A stretch of DNA of 64,000 bases from Cerrena zonata (lineage: Eukaryota > Basidiomycota > Agaricomycetes > Polyporales > Cerrenaceae), in contig JASBNA010000060.1 in assembly GCA_038087015.1 (NCBI GenBank), positions 124,001 through 188,000 of the forward strand, given 5' to 3'. The notes beneath the pieces are model-generated. The model was not told where the DNA came from. It made no database searches and was given only the letters and a program-made list of their open reading frames with translations. Below are positions 21,839 through 33,601 of the stretch, piece after piece (the first letter of the stretch is position 1; every line of letters begins with the position of its first letter). Position numbers and translations under genes: made by a program.

Positions 21839-23467
21839 ATGTCATTTTCCACACAAACTCCAACCATTGTGGTTTTAAAAGAAGGAACTGATTCCTCCCA
21901 GGGGAAAGGTCAAATTATTAATAACATCAATGCGTGTGTTGCCATTCAAGAAACCTTGAAGCCTACATTGGGTCCCTTTGGGTCTGATATCTTGATAGTT
22001 TCATCCAATTCCAAGACCACCATTTCAAATGATGGTGCTACTATTTTGAAATTATTGGATATTGTTCATCCAGCAGCAAAGATGTTGGTTGACATTTCAA
22101 GAGCACAAGATGCCGAAGTTGGTGACGGTACCACTTCTGTTACTATTTTAGCAGGGGAGTTCTTAAAAGAAAGTAAGAGTTTTATTGAAGATGGGATTTC
22201 ATCACATTTAATCACCAAAGGGTTAAGAAAAGCATCTGAATTAGCAGTTAAAAGAATTGACGAATTAGCAATTGAAATTAAAAAGGGCGATAACGCCGAG
22301 TTCCGTCAATTATTGGAAAAATGTGCCAAAACTGCCATGTCTTCTAAATTGATTAGTAAAAATAGTGATTTTTTCACCAAAATGGTTGTTGATGCCGTTT
22401 TAAGTTTGGACTCAGAAGACTTGGATGAAAAATTAATTGGGGTTAAAAAAGTTCCAGGTGGTAGTATGGAAGATTCGTTATTTGTTGATGGGGTTGCTTT
22501 CAAAAAAACTTTTAGTTATGCTGGGTTTGAACAACAGCCAAAAAAATTCACTAATGCTAAGATTTTAAACTTGAATGTTGAATTAGAATTAAAAGCAGAA
22601 AAGGATAATGCTGAAGTTAGAGTTGAACAAGTTCAAGATTATCAAGATATTGTTGATGCTGAATGGCAAATTATTTTCAATAAATTAGAAAGTATTGAGA
22701 AAACTGGTGCTAATATAGTTTTATCTAAATTACCAATTGGTGATTTGGCTACTCAATATTTTGCTGATCGTAATATTTTCTGTGCTGGTAGAGTAAGCAA
22801 TGAAGATATGGATCGTGTCATAAAAGCTGTTGGTGGTTCTATTCAATCAACTACTACTAATATAACATCTGAAGATTTGGGTGAATGTGAAATTTTTGAA
22901 GAAGTCCAAATTGGTTCTGAAAGATATAATATATTTAAAGGTTGTCCACAAACTAAAACTTGTACATTAATTTTAAGAGGTGGTGCTGAACAAGTAATTG
23001 CTGAAGTTGAAAGATCTTTACATGATGCAATCATGATTGTTAAAAGAGCTGTTAAACATAATAAGATTGTTGCTGGTGGTGGTGCTATCGAAATGGAACT
23101 CTCTAAGTATTTAAGAGATTATGCTAAAACTATCGCTGGTAAACAACAATTAATCATTGCTGCTTTCGCTAAAGCCTTGGAAATCATTCCAAGACAATTA
23201 TGTGAAAATGCTGGTTTCGATGGTGTCGAATTATTAAACATTTTAAGAAGTACTCATGCTAAAGGTGAAACTTGGTACGGTATTGATTTCCAAAAAGAAT
23301 CCGTCGGTAATAATTTGAAAAATTTCATTTGGGAACCTGCCTTAGTTAAAACAAACGCCATTCAAAGTGCCACTGAAGCTGCTACCTTATTATTATCTGT
23401 TGATGAAACAATTAAAAATGAAGATGATCAACAACAAGGTGGTGGTAGAGGTAGAGGTGCTTATTAA
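21839..23467 (+). CDS. CCT7: Chaperonin TRiC/CCT eta subunit
   Basis: The 542-residue product is CCT eta. The frame extends upstream to a TTG, but the family N-terminus [18 protein letters not shown] starts at the ATG at 21839. ATP-site motifs are present: [10 protein letters not shown] near residue 45, [11 protein letters not shown] near 95, and the group II signature AGGGAIEME near 410. It ends with the Gly/Arg-rich GGGRGRGAY tail. CCT folds actin and tubulin; ARP1 and ALF1 in this window act on related clients. Strong TTA and GGT codon bias suggests high expression. Confidence 0.96.
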   Translation: MSFSTQTPTIVVLKEGTDSSQGKGQIINNINACVAIQETLKPTLGPFGSDILIVSSNSKTTISNDGATILKLLDIVHPAAKMLVDISRAQDAEVGDGTTSVTILAGEFLKESKSFIEDGISSHLITKGLRKASELAVKRIDELAIEIKKGDNAEFRQLLEKCAKTAMSSKLISKNSDFFTKMVVDAVLSLDSEDLDEKLIGVKKVPGGSMEDSLFVDGVAFKKTFSYAGFEQQPKKFTNAKILNLNVELELKAEKDNAEVRVEQVQDYQDIVDAEWQIIFNKLESIEKTGANIVLSKLPIGDLATQYFADRNIFCAGRVSNEDMDRVIKAVGGSIQSTTTNITSEDLGECEIFEEVQIGSERYNIFKGCPQTKTCTLILRGGAEQVIAEVERSLHDAIMIVKRAVKHNKIVAGGGAIEMELSKYLRDYAKTIAGKQQLIIAAFAKALEIIPRQLCENAGFDGVELLNILRSTHAKGETWYGIDFQKESVGNNLKNFIWEPALVKTNAIQSATEAATLLLSVDETIKNEDDQQQGGGRGRGAY

Positions 23468-24004
23468 GATCAAAGTTGTGGGAAACTAGGGCAGTGCCCT
23501 CACTTATGTACTCTTAGTCTATTTCTTTTTATCTTCTTTAAATGGCCATTTCTTGTATATTGATAACATACCCTTTCAACCCCCTTTTTTTTTCATTTTA
23601 CCATATATATTAACATACAATAATTCTTAATAACGCATATCTAATGTAGCATTTCTGTTAGTGGTAATTTTTGGCTAGTGGTTTTGTTGAGAAAATGCTT
23701 AATCTAAGCAAAAATTACAGAAAGCTGCGAAATTATCCATTTTTGCAATCGTTTGGCGTAATGTCAGAATACCGACTTCAAGTATATTCCGTGAAATGCA
23801 ATATATTGAAAGGTGAAATATACGGAAAACGATTCGACTGTATTTGAGTAATAATACAACTAGATTCGACTGTATTTGAGTAATAATACAACTACTAGTG
23901 CAGACTCCCTTTGATCAATAAATAATTTTTAAAGATCAAGAAGAAAAAAACACCTAAAAGCTTGATATATGTACTAAATATGCCTAACTCATTCAGCTTC
24001 AGTA
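23468..24004. other. CCT7 3' flank leading into the transposon island
   Basis: This AT-rich stretch has no gene. It holds an exact 32-bp tandem duplication at 23831-23894 and ends near the first LTR. Confidence 0.5.
23831..23894. repeat. Perfect 32-bp tandem duplication
   Basis: Two exact copies of a 32-bp unit starting GATTCGACTGTATTTGAG lie head to tail (23831-23862 and 23863-23894), about 110 bp before the first LTR. Confidence 0.95.
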
Positions 24005-24475
24005 TTGCCCTACCTGGCAATGTGGAAACAATCTGGACTATCTCTGTTATGACTTATAACAAAGTATTTTTCGATACCTCTTCGCAATGGCATCATATAT
24101 TACCGTAAACAAATAGATATTCCCACGTCAGTGCTGAGCGGACTAAATCTTCTTCTGGGTGTAACCTGGGGCCTTCATGACTACCTAATTGGTTGAAATA
24201 GGGGCCCTTTACCAGAGAGAGTATCTTCGGTAAATATACAACTAGACACTATTATTTGGTTTATATTACTCAGTTCAATAAAGTATCCTTCTCTTTAGCT
24301 ACTAACGTGGAAATTGTTCTAAGTAGGAAATTGATTAACTACCAATCTATATTAGTCCGTACGTAACTAGTGTATTATTGGGTGTTCTATGATTATCCGG
24401 TTTGTAAACTAGCTTACTAGTCTACTTACTTGACACGTGTGGACGAAATAGGTCTGCTCTGTCCAAATAACCCAT
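24005..24475 (+). mobile_element. Diverged solo LTR (copy A)
   Basis: Ends are approximate. The segment shares the order of motifs with two better copies: a short inverted repeat at its start (TTGCCCTACCTGGCAA), a central TTGGTTGAA-containing block, AATAAAGTA-like A/T stretches and an end resembling GGTCTGCTCTGTCCAAATAACC. Copy B ends GGTCTGATCTACCCACATAA. No internal coding region or target-site duplication was found, so it appears to be an old solo LTR. Confidence 0.55.
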
Positions 24476-24558
24476 GAAGAATAATCTAACACTATATGAA
24501 GGTCATTTTCTAATTGCTCAGGGTCGTATACATTAGATTTGTCAGAATTAACTTGACT

Positions 24559-25084
24559 TGTCAGACCTTGAAGGTCTGTAGATGATGTACTGGCCTATCT
24601 ACATTGATAGGTATAATGCATCATCAGATGAAGACACACATTATATTTAAAGTTTGTGTCAATCCATAAATGAGGCATTATGATTATGTGCATATATATA
24701 AATAAATAGGCATTTCCATATTAAATGGAAAAATCTTCTACTCGGTGTGGGCCGTGGACCAGGTGATGCTTCTATTTGGTTGAAGCATGGTCGCCGACCT
24801 ATGGAGAGTTCTTTATATTCGGTAATAAATATTTCTATATAATATTCATGATTTGGTTTTGGTTACTTAAGCTTAATTGTAATAAGTTATTTCCTCCCTT
24901 TGAATAACGTGAAAAGATTAATCTGTCAGTATCTAATTAATCCACTGTGCTACCTAGTATTAGTATGTATTCTAATACCATTTATGCGTGTGTTATGGTC
25001 AACCGTACTAGAACCATATATCTAAATACTATTGGATACTGGTGGCTGACTATGGGTCTGATCTACCCACATAACCCGATATGA
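24559..25084 (+). mobile_element. Solo LTR (copy B)
   Basis: It starts TGTCAGACCTTGAAGGTCTG, an inverted repeat shared with copy C on the other strand at 43.2-43.7 kb, and ends GGGTCTGATCTACCCACATA followed by ACCCGATATG, which is identical in copy C. Other shared blocks are AGGCATTTCCAT near 24709, TTAATTGTAATAA, AAGATTAATCT, TTAGTATGTAT and CGTGTGTTATGGTC, in the same order and spacing. The size is about 0.52 kb. No flanking gag-pol is present. Confidence 0.8.
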
Positions 25085-25284
25085 CTGCTGAAGACTGTCG
25101 AAGTTTTCTATTTTTTTTTAAGTTTTTTTTTGAAATAATAAAAAGGTAGCTATTGATATGAAGAAAAAACTCTTTAAATTATATATCAGCCTAATATTAC
25201 TCTTGAAAACGGTGTATTTTAAGTTTTTTTTTTTTTTTTTAACAGATTAAGTGTATATTAAGAGTCGTCTATAAATTAATCAAC

Positions 25285-25467
25285 TTATAATAATAAAGCA
25301 ACACCAGCAGCAGCGGCAGCACCGAATAAACCGGCACCGACAGCACCAGCACCAGAGTCAGAAGAAGAGCTGGAGGTACCGTTGGTACCATTGGTACCGT
25401 TGGAAGCGTTAGCAGCAGAGACAGCAGAGACGGCAGTTAAAGCGATAACAACAGATTTGAATTGCAT
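25285..25467 (-). CDS. Small secreted, probably GPI-anchored Ser/Gly/Ala-rich protein
   Basis: The frame extends upstream through poly-Lys codons that come from a poly(A) tract. The sensible start at 25467 gives 60 residues. MQFKSVVIALTAVSAVSAAN is a clean signal peptide. A short region of Asn-Gly-Thr repeats with potential N-glycosylation sites, then Ser-rich and Gly/Ala-rich segments follow, ending in a hydrophobic tail AAAGVALLL, consistent with GPI attachment at the Ser/Gly stretch. I do not recognise a named gene. Small cell-wall proteins of this kind are common in Candida. Confidence 0.75.
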   Translation of the reverse strand: MQFKSVVIALTAVSAVSAANASNGTNGTNGTSSSSSDSGAGAVGAGLFGAAAAAGVALLL

Positions 25468-25702
25468 TGTAGATTTTTTTTTTTTTTTCACGTATATTTT
25501 TATATATTTGAGATCTTTTTTTTTTTTTCACTTTTTTTTTTTGACATATAAGAATATATATTTAATAACTATTTACTAATATATACCTAGATTGGGAAAG
25601 ACTATATTTTAGTCAAGAAAACCCATATTGAAATTAGAGGATATTGAAATTAGATGGATGATGTTGAATGGAGTGAGTTCCAGAGGAACTACTTAGTGTA
25701 AT

Positions 25703-26452
25703 TTATAGATTGAGTGCCGAAATATAATAAGATACCAATTTTTTCGCAGCCTTTCTGCGTAGCGCAGGAAGTCTTTCTGACTCCTGCCTCTGCGATAGTC
25801 GAAAGTCCTGAACCTTTAAAAGGATCAGGTGGTATCTATTAATAGTTCGGATTTGTTTGGTGTCCAGAGAAGCGTTGGCTATAAAAAGAGACCAAGTTCT
25901 GTCAGGGACATTTTGTGTCGAAGGAAACTGGCAGTAAGCCCAAATGAGATAAGTTGCCCGGCACTCTAAATAGACATGGGTGAGAAACTCGTCTGGAACT
26001 AGGTCCCGGGAAAATCTGGGATCTACCTGGCGACCGCAAAACAGACATTGGGGCTTGTTCACAAATGTCCAGAGTTTAAGACCTAGGTTGAAGATATGGA
26101 TGTGATCAGTGTTGACGTCGAGAGAGAAATGGTAGGTCTTGATAAGTTTCCAAAACTTTTTCCATTTGTCTGCCGAGCAAGAGGCAAGAGCTGTGAGTTG
26201 TTTAGACCCAAGTTCCGCGTCATTGTCTTTATACTTGGTGAGTTGATGTTTATAGCTGGTCTTTTGGAAAAAATCCGGTTTAATCGTAGGGAGATTTGCA
26301 AAAGCCGCAGCTGGCAATGGTTGTGTCATGAGTGCGTTGTATTCTTCCCAACTGTATTCAGTTGGGGGTAGTATGGTGAAGTTATCTTTGAGGTGTGGCT
26401 TAAAAATTGGTAAAATTAATAAAACTTCAAAGTGCTCGGCATAAAAAACCAT
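25703..26452 (-). pseudogene. LINE (non-LTR retrotransposon) ORF2 C-terminal remnant
   Basis: The 249-residue frame ends like L1-type ORF2 proteins. A WKKFWKLIKTYHFSLDVN stretch is followed by GLKLWTF and a zinc-knuckle of the form CLFCG...HVYLEC with a following W, as in the reverse-transcriptase-associated zinc finger. No reverse transcriptase core or endonuclease is present, so this is a 5'-truncated copy, the usual fate of LINEs. Its 5' end lies about 22 bp from tRNA-Asp, and poly(A) tracts on the same strand lie past its 3' end near 25533-25550. Zorro elements of Candida albicans are the likely relatives. Confidence 0.72.
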
Positions 26453-26474
26453 GTTCTAAAATCAACATGAAAAA

Positions 26475-26546
26475 TCCGTGATAGTTTAGTGGCTAGAATT
26501 ACCGTTTGTCGCATGGTAGACCGGGGTTCAATTCCCCGTCGCGGAG
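26475..26546 (+). tRNA. tRNA-Asp (GTC)
   Basis: 72 nt, TCCGTGATAG...CGCGGAG, with a GTC anticodon in the loop TTGTCGC and the B box GGTTCAATTCC. It is nearly identical in layout to yeast tRNA-Asp. No intron. Confidence 0.97.
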
Positions 26547-26564
26547 CATTTCTTACCATTCACT

Positions 26565-26635
26565 GCGCAAATGGTTTAGTGGTAAAATCCAACGTTGCCA
26601 TCGTTGGGCCCCCGGTTCGATTCCGGGTTTGCGCA
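26565..26635 (+). tRNA. tRNA-Gly (GCC)
   Basis: 71 nt, GCGCAAATGG...TTTGCGCA, with a GCC anticodon in TTGCCAT and the B box GGTTCGATTCC. It starts only 18 bp after tRNA-Asp, in the same direction, so the two may be transcribed as a pair. Confidence 0.97.
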
Positions 26636-26942
26636 TTTCTTTTTTGCATGTTCTTAATACCATAGATATCCCTTAGAATAGTCTTTTCGTCGTGTTCGTT
26701 AGGTTTAAACCGTCAAAATGACTGTAAATCTCTAACAAAAATGAATTACCATCAGGGAGAAAAAATTCGCGAGACGCACTTAACGCTGGGTGTACGGATG
26801 TATCCCCGTGGATTCAAGCAGAATTTTTTTTTTGCTTGAAGCATAAAAAGTACATTTTGCAACTTTTCAATAAATCATTTTATTTTGAACTTTTTATTTT
26901 TAACTATATATCATATGTATCATAGAAACTATATATCAAGCT
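26636..26942. other. Spacer between tRNA-Gly and the LYC1-like gene
   Basis: About 300 bp with no gene. A TGTACGGAT element at 26791 lies downstream of both neighbours, so its role, if any, is not as a coding-gene promoter. Confidence 0.45.
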
Positions 26943-28581
26943 TCACCCCCAAGACCAAAGGCCGTTGGAGTACCAGTCTAAATCAAATTCATGTTTGTTG
27001 CTACCAAACAATCTAACCATCGGTAAAATGTTCAATTCTGACGAGGCATCAGTAATGAATTTAACCTTATCATCCGAGGAGGCTGATTCGTTTTCTGCAG
27101 AATGAACTCCTTCAAAAGTCTTTGGTAAGTAGTTGAGGAAGTAATCATGTAAAAGAGGAGTTGGAATATCCAAAGGTAAATCATTAACTGAAACATAAAT
27201 GGCAGTCAGATCTTTCAACTGTCTATTATTGGCAACCTGTAACTGCGGTATGAATCAAGATATCCAAATCCTGGAAATTGAACCCACCCAACTCATTCAA
27301 ACCAGTGAACGAGGAGCCACGACGACGTTGGTTAGCCGCACCAGTTGGATCGAAGATCGAACCCATAACATCAAACTTCAATTCACCTAAACTTAAGATG
27401 AATAATCTATTTTGAGGGAAGGTAGCCCAAATGATATGATATTTTTTCTGTTGTAATTCATTAGTGAAGATGGCACCTTTGATATCACTAAACTCAACTG
27501 CTTTATTTGCATCTGGTGCTCGTTTAGCTTGAGCTTCTTCAGTGAGGAACATACCATTTAATGTTTGAGCAGTTGGCTTCACGGCAAATTTAGGTACTGC
27601 ACTACGGTGAATTGAAGATTTTCTTCTAGCGGATTGGGGGATTTCACCACCAGGTTTGGAAGAAAGTTCAGTAATTGAAGATAATTCATTACTTGACCCT
27701 TTACTCATTGACAAAACATCAGTAACGTTGGTCAAGGAAGACGAAGATTTATGATTACCAGACAATTCTGAATGGAATATCATTTTGTTGAGTTCAGTCA
27801 CAATTTCTAATTCTTTACTTTGTAAGATGAAAGAGATTAAATCACGGTCTTCCTTTTTGGAGCCATGTAAAAGTTTCAATTTCTTACCAACAACCGATGG
27901 ATTTGAGCCATCTGATTGCAACAAGTTGTGGACCAAGCTCTTATCTTCCTCTCTCAAGATACTAGTAGGGATACGGTACACATCTAAAGGATAGCTTTTG
28001 AAACCAAATTTCTCGTAGTAATTACCAACACCCGAGTATAGGTACCAGAAATACTTTTTACTCAAATAGTAATTGGCCAATGCCCTATCAAGACGGCCGT
28101 CAGTCATAACCATACTCTTGAAGTTGTCATTTTGTGCCGGATTACTCTTGTCAATATGTTCTTTAATAATTTCTTCTTCAACGTAATTGATAGCCTTCTT
28201 CACCAAATCACCAGCAATTCCCTTACTTCTATAACTCTTGTGAGTGAAAACGTACCCCACAAGCAAAGCAGTCACATTCTTGATTCCAATCAAGGATGGA
28301 TCCGGAACCGAACTAATAGCACTTGATTTATCTGCATCCTTATAAAAACCCTTGGTACGCTTAACGGTAGTACTAGCAACAATTGTACCGTTCAGGACAT
28401 CTTCCAAATAGAACCCTTCCATCAATTGGCCATCTTTGGTGGACTCCTGGTGTTTTCCAACCTCAACATCGGCGTATTCCTCTGCTGACAACCGGCCACT
28501 CCATTCGGAACCGGAAAGAGTATAAAGCTTTTTCAATGCTTCTGGGTCATTGGTAACACGGAATTTGAGTTCATGCGACAT
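26943..28581 (-). CDS. LYC1: LYC1-like N-acetyltransferase, frame broken by one extra base
   Basis: The minus-strand frame from 28581 runs to a stop at 27226. The family continuation reads on in the next frame as VANNRQLKDLTAIYVSVNDL to 26943, ending DWYSNGLWSWG. One surplus base in CC at 27236-27237 explains the break. The joined length is about 545 residues. The N-terminal half is GNAT-like (GYVFTHKSYRSKGIAGDLVK). The family includes the lysine N6-acetyltransferase Lyc1 of Yarrowia lysine breakdown, and this role is inferred here. A long Ser-rich linker near the middle is unusual but in frame. It could be a true recent pseudogene, but a sequence error is likelier. Confidence 0.75.
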
Positions 28582-28882
28582 TCTGCTAAGTTCAACAAGT
28601 CAACAAGTCAATCAACTAATCAACTAACTAATCAATTCTATCAATTGAACAATTCAAAGAAAAGAATCTAATACTAAATCTCATTATTTAAGGAGCAAAG
28701 AGACTTGATCATATCATTTATATCGCCCCGCAATAAATGACTGCATGTAGTGCACTTTTTTCATTTTTTGCAGTCTCAATTGCTAAATAGACTTATAGAC
28801 AAAGTATATATTAAAGAAAGAGGAAGTAAATATAAGAGAAGAAAGACATAAGGCATATCGTAAGCGAAGGATTCGTTAAGGG
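28582..28882. other. Spacer between the LYC1-like gene and the MFS gene
   Basis: About 300 bp, AT-rich, holding the LYC1 promoter and the MFS 3' end. Repeated CAACAAGTCAATCAACTAA-type units lie at 28588-28640. No gene seen. Confidence 0.45.
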
Positions 28883-30217
28883 CTACTGGATTTGCTGGTG
28901 TTTACTTTGTTGTTTCTTGATCAAAGAGTCTTTTTGTAAGAAGTTAGTAGCAAGAATCAAATCGGCTAATAGTACACAAGAAGCATTCATGACAAAGCCA
29001 TATTTCAATGCACCAGGATGTTCAGCTAGTTTACCGGTGAACAACGGACCTATACTTCTTGCAAAAGTCTTACCGATGTTTACCACCCCCATGACTTTAG
29101 TGAGTTCGTTTTTCTGAACAATTGATGTAAGCAAAATCTGTCTTGGTACCACGTCCATGGTGCTTGTTGCACAGTTGGCAAAGTATAGGAGTGCAGCCAC
29201 CCAGAATTCGCTGGTGAAGGTGATCATCATGAAAAGCACAGCAGAAGGTGCTTGGGTGAAGAGAATGGCTTTGACTGGACCTAGGAGTTTAGCGAAGAAG
29301 GCCGAGGGTAATGAAGAAATGGCATCAATGGCATTGGTACAGAAAAACAAGAGTCCCAATCCGCTGGCAGTGACTTTGAAGACTTTTTTGAAATAGTATA
29401 CTACCCAAGCAGAAGGAAAAAGGCCGTAACCAAACGAGTCTAGCATGAAGATAATAAGTAATCGGGGTAAATAGTGCTGGGTTTGTAATGATAATCCAAG
29501 AGAGCCCTTTTGAGAAGTGGCCGGAGTCTCGCTGGGTAGAAGTGACGATGATTCGTCGGTTATTTCGTCCTCTTCTTCGTCTTCATCATCATCGCTGATT
29601 TCACATTTTTCGCTCAACGCCAACATGAATACCAACTTCAAAACCGAGATCCCAGCATAGATGATGAATACCCACCGATAGCACGACTCAAGGCTCCAAG
29701 CCAAGCTCTTGCTCAAGTGGTCAACGACAAACCCAGCGGTGATCGAGCCCATCGCGGCACCAGCAGTGCCAAATAAGCCATAGATGGCAAAGATTTCGGG
29801 TCGGTGATTATGGGGAGTCAAATGCGCAATGGAGGCTTCTTCCACTGACTTGAATGGCCCGGTCTCATCACCGCTAGGTGAAATAACCCCCAATATGGCT
29901 GCTAACACCAATAGTACATAGTTGGAACAACTGGCAAATACCAACCCCGACCCCATCATCATAATGGTGCCCATCACCATGACTCTTCTTCTTCCAATTG
30001 CCTCCGCATACCACGTCAACAAATACGAAATAAAAGTGTCTCCCCATAATGTCAATGTCATGAATAACCCAATCTTTGATTCTTCTACCCCGATTAACTC
30101 AAGGTAGAGCACCAAAACTTGGTTGGTAAGCCCAAAACCACACATCCTGGCAAACACAGACGCCCACAAGAGGCGTATGTCCTTATTAGACTCCCTGAAC
30201 GACGCCCACAAGTGCAT
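28883..30217 (-). CDS. Major facilitator superfamily transporter, substrate unknown
   Basis: The 444-residue product has about 12 hydrophobic segments with a charged loop (DDDEDEEEDEITDESSSLLP) near residues 212-231 separating the two six-helix halves. The MFS loop signature is WYAEAIGRRRVMVMG near residue 69. I do not recognise the subfamily. It resembles uncharacterised fungal plasma- or vacuole-membrane carriers, and no substrate can be inferred. It is divergent from LEU3 with 337 bp between starts. Confidence 0.8.
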   Translation of the reverse strand: MHLWASFRESNKDIRLLWASVFARMCGFGLTNQVLVLYLELIGVEESKIGLFMTLTLWGDTFISYLLTWYAEAIGRRRVMVMGTIMMMGSGLVFASCSNYVLLVLAAILGVISPSGDETGPFKSVEEASIAHLTPHNHRPEIFAIYGLFGTAGAAMGSITAGFVVDHLSKSLAWSLESCYRWVFIIYAGISVLKLVFMLALSEKCEISDDDEDEEEDEITDESSSLLPSETPATSQKGSLGLSLQTQHYLPRLLIIFMLDSFGYGLFPSAWVVYYFKKVFKVTASGLGLLFFCTNAIDAISSLPSAFFAKLLGPVKAILFTQAPSAVLFMMITFTSEFWVAALLYFANCATSTMDVVPRQILLTSIVQKNELTKVMGVVNIGKTFARSIGPLFTGKLAEHPGALKYGFVMNASCVLLADLILATNFLQKDSLIKKQQSKHQQIQ

Positions 30218-30554
30218 TTCCTAGAGTCCCTTTATTCTAATAGAAGCTGATGAAGTTGAAAATTTTCATTGAATACAAAAGACCCATACCTTTTCACCGT
30301 TTTTTTTTTTTTTTTTTTTCTCTTCAAAAGCTTCACAAAAGATCATCACCTTATAACTTTACTTTGTTTATACCTTCAAGTTGACCCAGTATTCCTCGAG
30401 CATTTCCCGGCCAACTTTTAAAATCACTGACGTGAAAGTACAGAAGACCCACCCTTTCAGTTAAAAGTTTCACGGTCCTTTTTTCCCATCTTATTCGAAA
30501 CAACAGAGGAAATTCAAGACGGAATTTTAAAAAGAAGATCCTATTAGTTCAGTC
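30218..30554. promoter_or_regulatory. Divergent promoter between the MFS gene and LEU3
   Basis: This 337-bp region has a long poly(T) run at 30300-30320. I looked for a Leu3 self-site (CCGGNNCCGG) and saw none. Confidence 0.4.
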
Positions 30555-33500
30555 ATGAGTAGTGGGCTCCAAAAGACCTCGTTGGATAACTTGGCGCATA
30601 TTGCGAACATCTCGCACGAGTTGCTGGTTCTAAACAGCCAGTTGAAGCAGGATGAAAGTGCTTCTGCCGCTCCAAGCCGTCTCGATGAATCGAAAAACGA
30701 TAATCCTAATGTTTTATTACTGAAAACAGGGAAACCAAAGAAGATAAGTTGTATCGAATGTCGGCAGCAGAAGTCAAGATGCGATGCATACGAAAGACAC
30801 CCTAATCCTTGTACTAGGTGTAGTAAGAAAAATCTCAGGTGTGATATACGATCCGATTATAAACGTACTTATAAAAGAGCCAGAATAGCTCAAATTGAAA
30901 AAGAATTTTCTGAATTGAAAAAGTCTCTTACTGCATCCCAAGCGGCGGAGCTAATGAGTAAAGTGCCAACGTTGCCAAATAGTGGATCGATAAGTAATGG
31001 AACTCATACCTCGCTGCAGCTTTTGCAACAGTTACAATCATATTATCAAAGTCAAAATGCTGACCCGAGCCAAACTCAAGGAATTCTTCAGTCTCAGCCC
31101 CCAAAAATATATGACTCGATCAATGCAGGCCAAATAGATAGCCAGAATCAACAGTCGTTTCCAACTTCTCAACAAGCGTCGCCGCCTCCATTACAACATC
31201 CATTTCCAAGGTCAAAGAATCAAACTCTCCATGAGACTAACCGTGCGGTATCATTGTCGCCTTTCAATGGTGACTCTTCGATACCCATCACTCCTTCAAT
31301 GCACAACTCAACGTCGGCACCACTCAGACCAATGAATAAAAGCCTGACGCCCCCATTGGTAATTCAAGAACAGAATTTAGAATGTGAAGAGAAAACTTTG
31401 GATACTATTACCTTATCGCCAGCCACCATTCGTTCGTTATATCTCGAATATGTTAACCGGTACCATCCTATTTTACCCGTGGTGGACGTCTTACGAGGAC
31501 CCGAACGTATTTTTAAACTCTGTCCGGCTTTGTTTTGGGTAATAATGTTTGTTGCCTTAAGAAGATATAGCGGTGATACCAATAAGATACTTTTATTGAC
31601 CCTATCACCACTAATCAAGGATATACTTTCGGAAATCACCATATCTCCAATCACTAGATATAATCCAACTGAAGAAGATGAACCAATCATCAATGCATGT
31701 TCTGTTTATTCTGTCCAAGCGTTTTTATTATACACTTTTTGGCCACCGTTGACCTCATCATTGAGTGCTGATTCCTCATGGAATACTATAGGTGTAGCCT
31801 TATTTCAAGCTATACGTATAGGGCTACATTCTCCAAGTCTGTTATCTGATCATATTACTGGAGCCAAGACCCCACAACAGTTATCAATGGCTCAAGAACA
31901 AGCGAAAACTTGGATTATATGTAACATTGCATCTCAAAGCATTGCCACTTCATTTGGATTCCCAGCGTTTGTTCAATTTGATTCATCAATATGGAGCGCT
32001 TGCAGACCAGCAAGTTCTGTGAGTATTCCAAAGTCAATACAGTATATGATGGAAATAGCACATTTTGAAGATCAAATTACTAAAACATTGAATTCAAACT
32101 CAATGGATCCTTACGGGTTAATTAACTCAAGTGAAAGATTACCACTTTTAAAAGTTTTATCTAGGCAATTAGATGAATTAGAGGTCAAGTTAGTTGATGA
32201 ACTACCAGTAAATGATGGATTCAGAATATTCAACTATTAACAGCAAGAGTCCACTTATTTACTTATTATTTTATGGATAGTGAAAGAATTGCTCAATTTG
32301 AGTTATCTAAAGGATTGGTTTGTCTCTATAATTCCACAGTTGCGCTAATTAACCATGCACAATTATGTCAAGCGCGAGATCCCTTCTTCGTCAAGTATTT
32401 ACCGGTGGTTTATATATTAAATATCTGGCAAGCGTCTTGCATTATTGCAAAATTGGCTCACTCGCCATTGAAAAATGTCATTGACATTGCAGCTGGGAAA
32501 CAAAGTTACCAGGCTGCGATTCTGTTGGCAGCCAAAGGATCTATCTTGAAACATGATATTGCTTACAGAGCCAGTGGTATTATGAGAAACATGTGGCAAT
32601 TATTCCGTACTTTGGAGGAAAAGAACTTGACAAGTTTGAAAATCAATATTAGATCGCGTATGTCAGCATCAGTATTTTTTGATTCATTATTTTTACTTCG
32701 AGAACAAGTGGGTATGATTAAATTAAATAGTCGTACCGACGAAAACCAAGCAAACCAAGCAAATGATAATCAAGATGGAGACAATTCATTTGATGATGAC
32801 GATGATGAAGATTTCGATGAAGAAGCAGTTGTTTCAGATAATGACGAAGACGGGAAAAGGGGACTTGGTGATATATCAAAAGACGATAGTAATAGATCGA
32901 CTCCTAGTGGGAGTAACGCATCATCGAAAACTAAAAGACAGAGGTCGTTATCCAATACCGTTAATGCGGAATCCAAAGCTAGACGAATCATTCGTACCAT
33001 CCCCTTGGATCCTCAGCCGATATCTGCCCCTGGTAAAAGAAGTAACATATTCAAGATTGTCAATAATAGCAGTGATTCATCACCAACTGTCAAACACGAA
33101 AACAACACCCCTCCCAATAACGATTCTCCAATGTCCAATTCATCACATAAAAACGTCTCGATGACTCCTACAAACTTACGGTCTTCAGATAAACAACATC
33201 TCAACCATAACACTGGCCAACCTCATTTACCGTCGCAACAATTGCCCAATCGTGCTGCAGCTCCCACAAACAATAGCAAATACTCGGACAGGAATACGAA
33301 AAGCTCTGCGCCGCTTTCAAACTTTCCCCAAGGCTCCGATTTTGGCAATAAAGAACCTACCAAGATGGCAATTTCCGGTAACAGCATAAACAGATCCAAC
33401 AACAAGGGCAACTTTCAAAACTTCTCCAACGAGCACAGATCGGTCAACGATAATGAAATGTTACCGGAAATGATTCTTCACGAGTCTCCAGGCCACGGGG

Positions 33501-33601
33501 GATTGGAGAACTTGGAGTTTGAGCCGCTCGATATGAACAGTGACCTTCTTTGGAAAGATGTCGACAGTGTCATGAACGACTTTGGATTCCATACCCAGTA
33601 G
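30555..33601 (+). CDS. LEU3: Zn2Cys6 transcription factor Leu3, frame broken once
   Basis: The zinc cluster SCIECRQQKSRCDAYERHPN...CTRCSKKNLRC (about residues 55-84) and the following RTYKRARIAQIEKEF match Leu3, the alpha-isopropylmalate-responsive regulator of leucine biosynthesis. The first frame stops at 32240. The middle homology region resumes in another frame as LLTARVHLFTYYFMDSERIA and runs to 33601, ending in an acidic activation-domain-like tail (GGLENLEFEPLDMNSDLLWK). A missing A near 32232-32233 would explain the break. The joined protein is about 1,015 residues, longer than yeast Leu3 (886), mainly through Asn/Ser-rich and acidic stretches. Confidence 0.85.
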
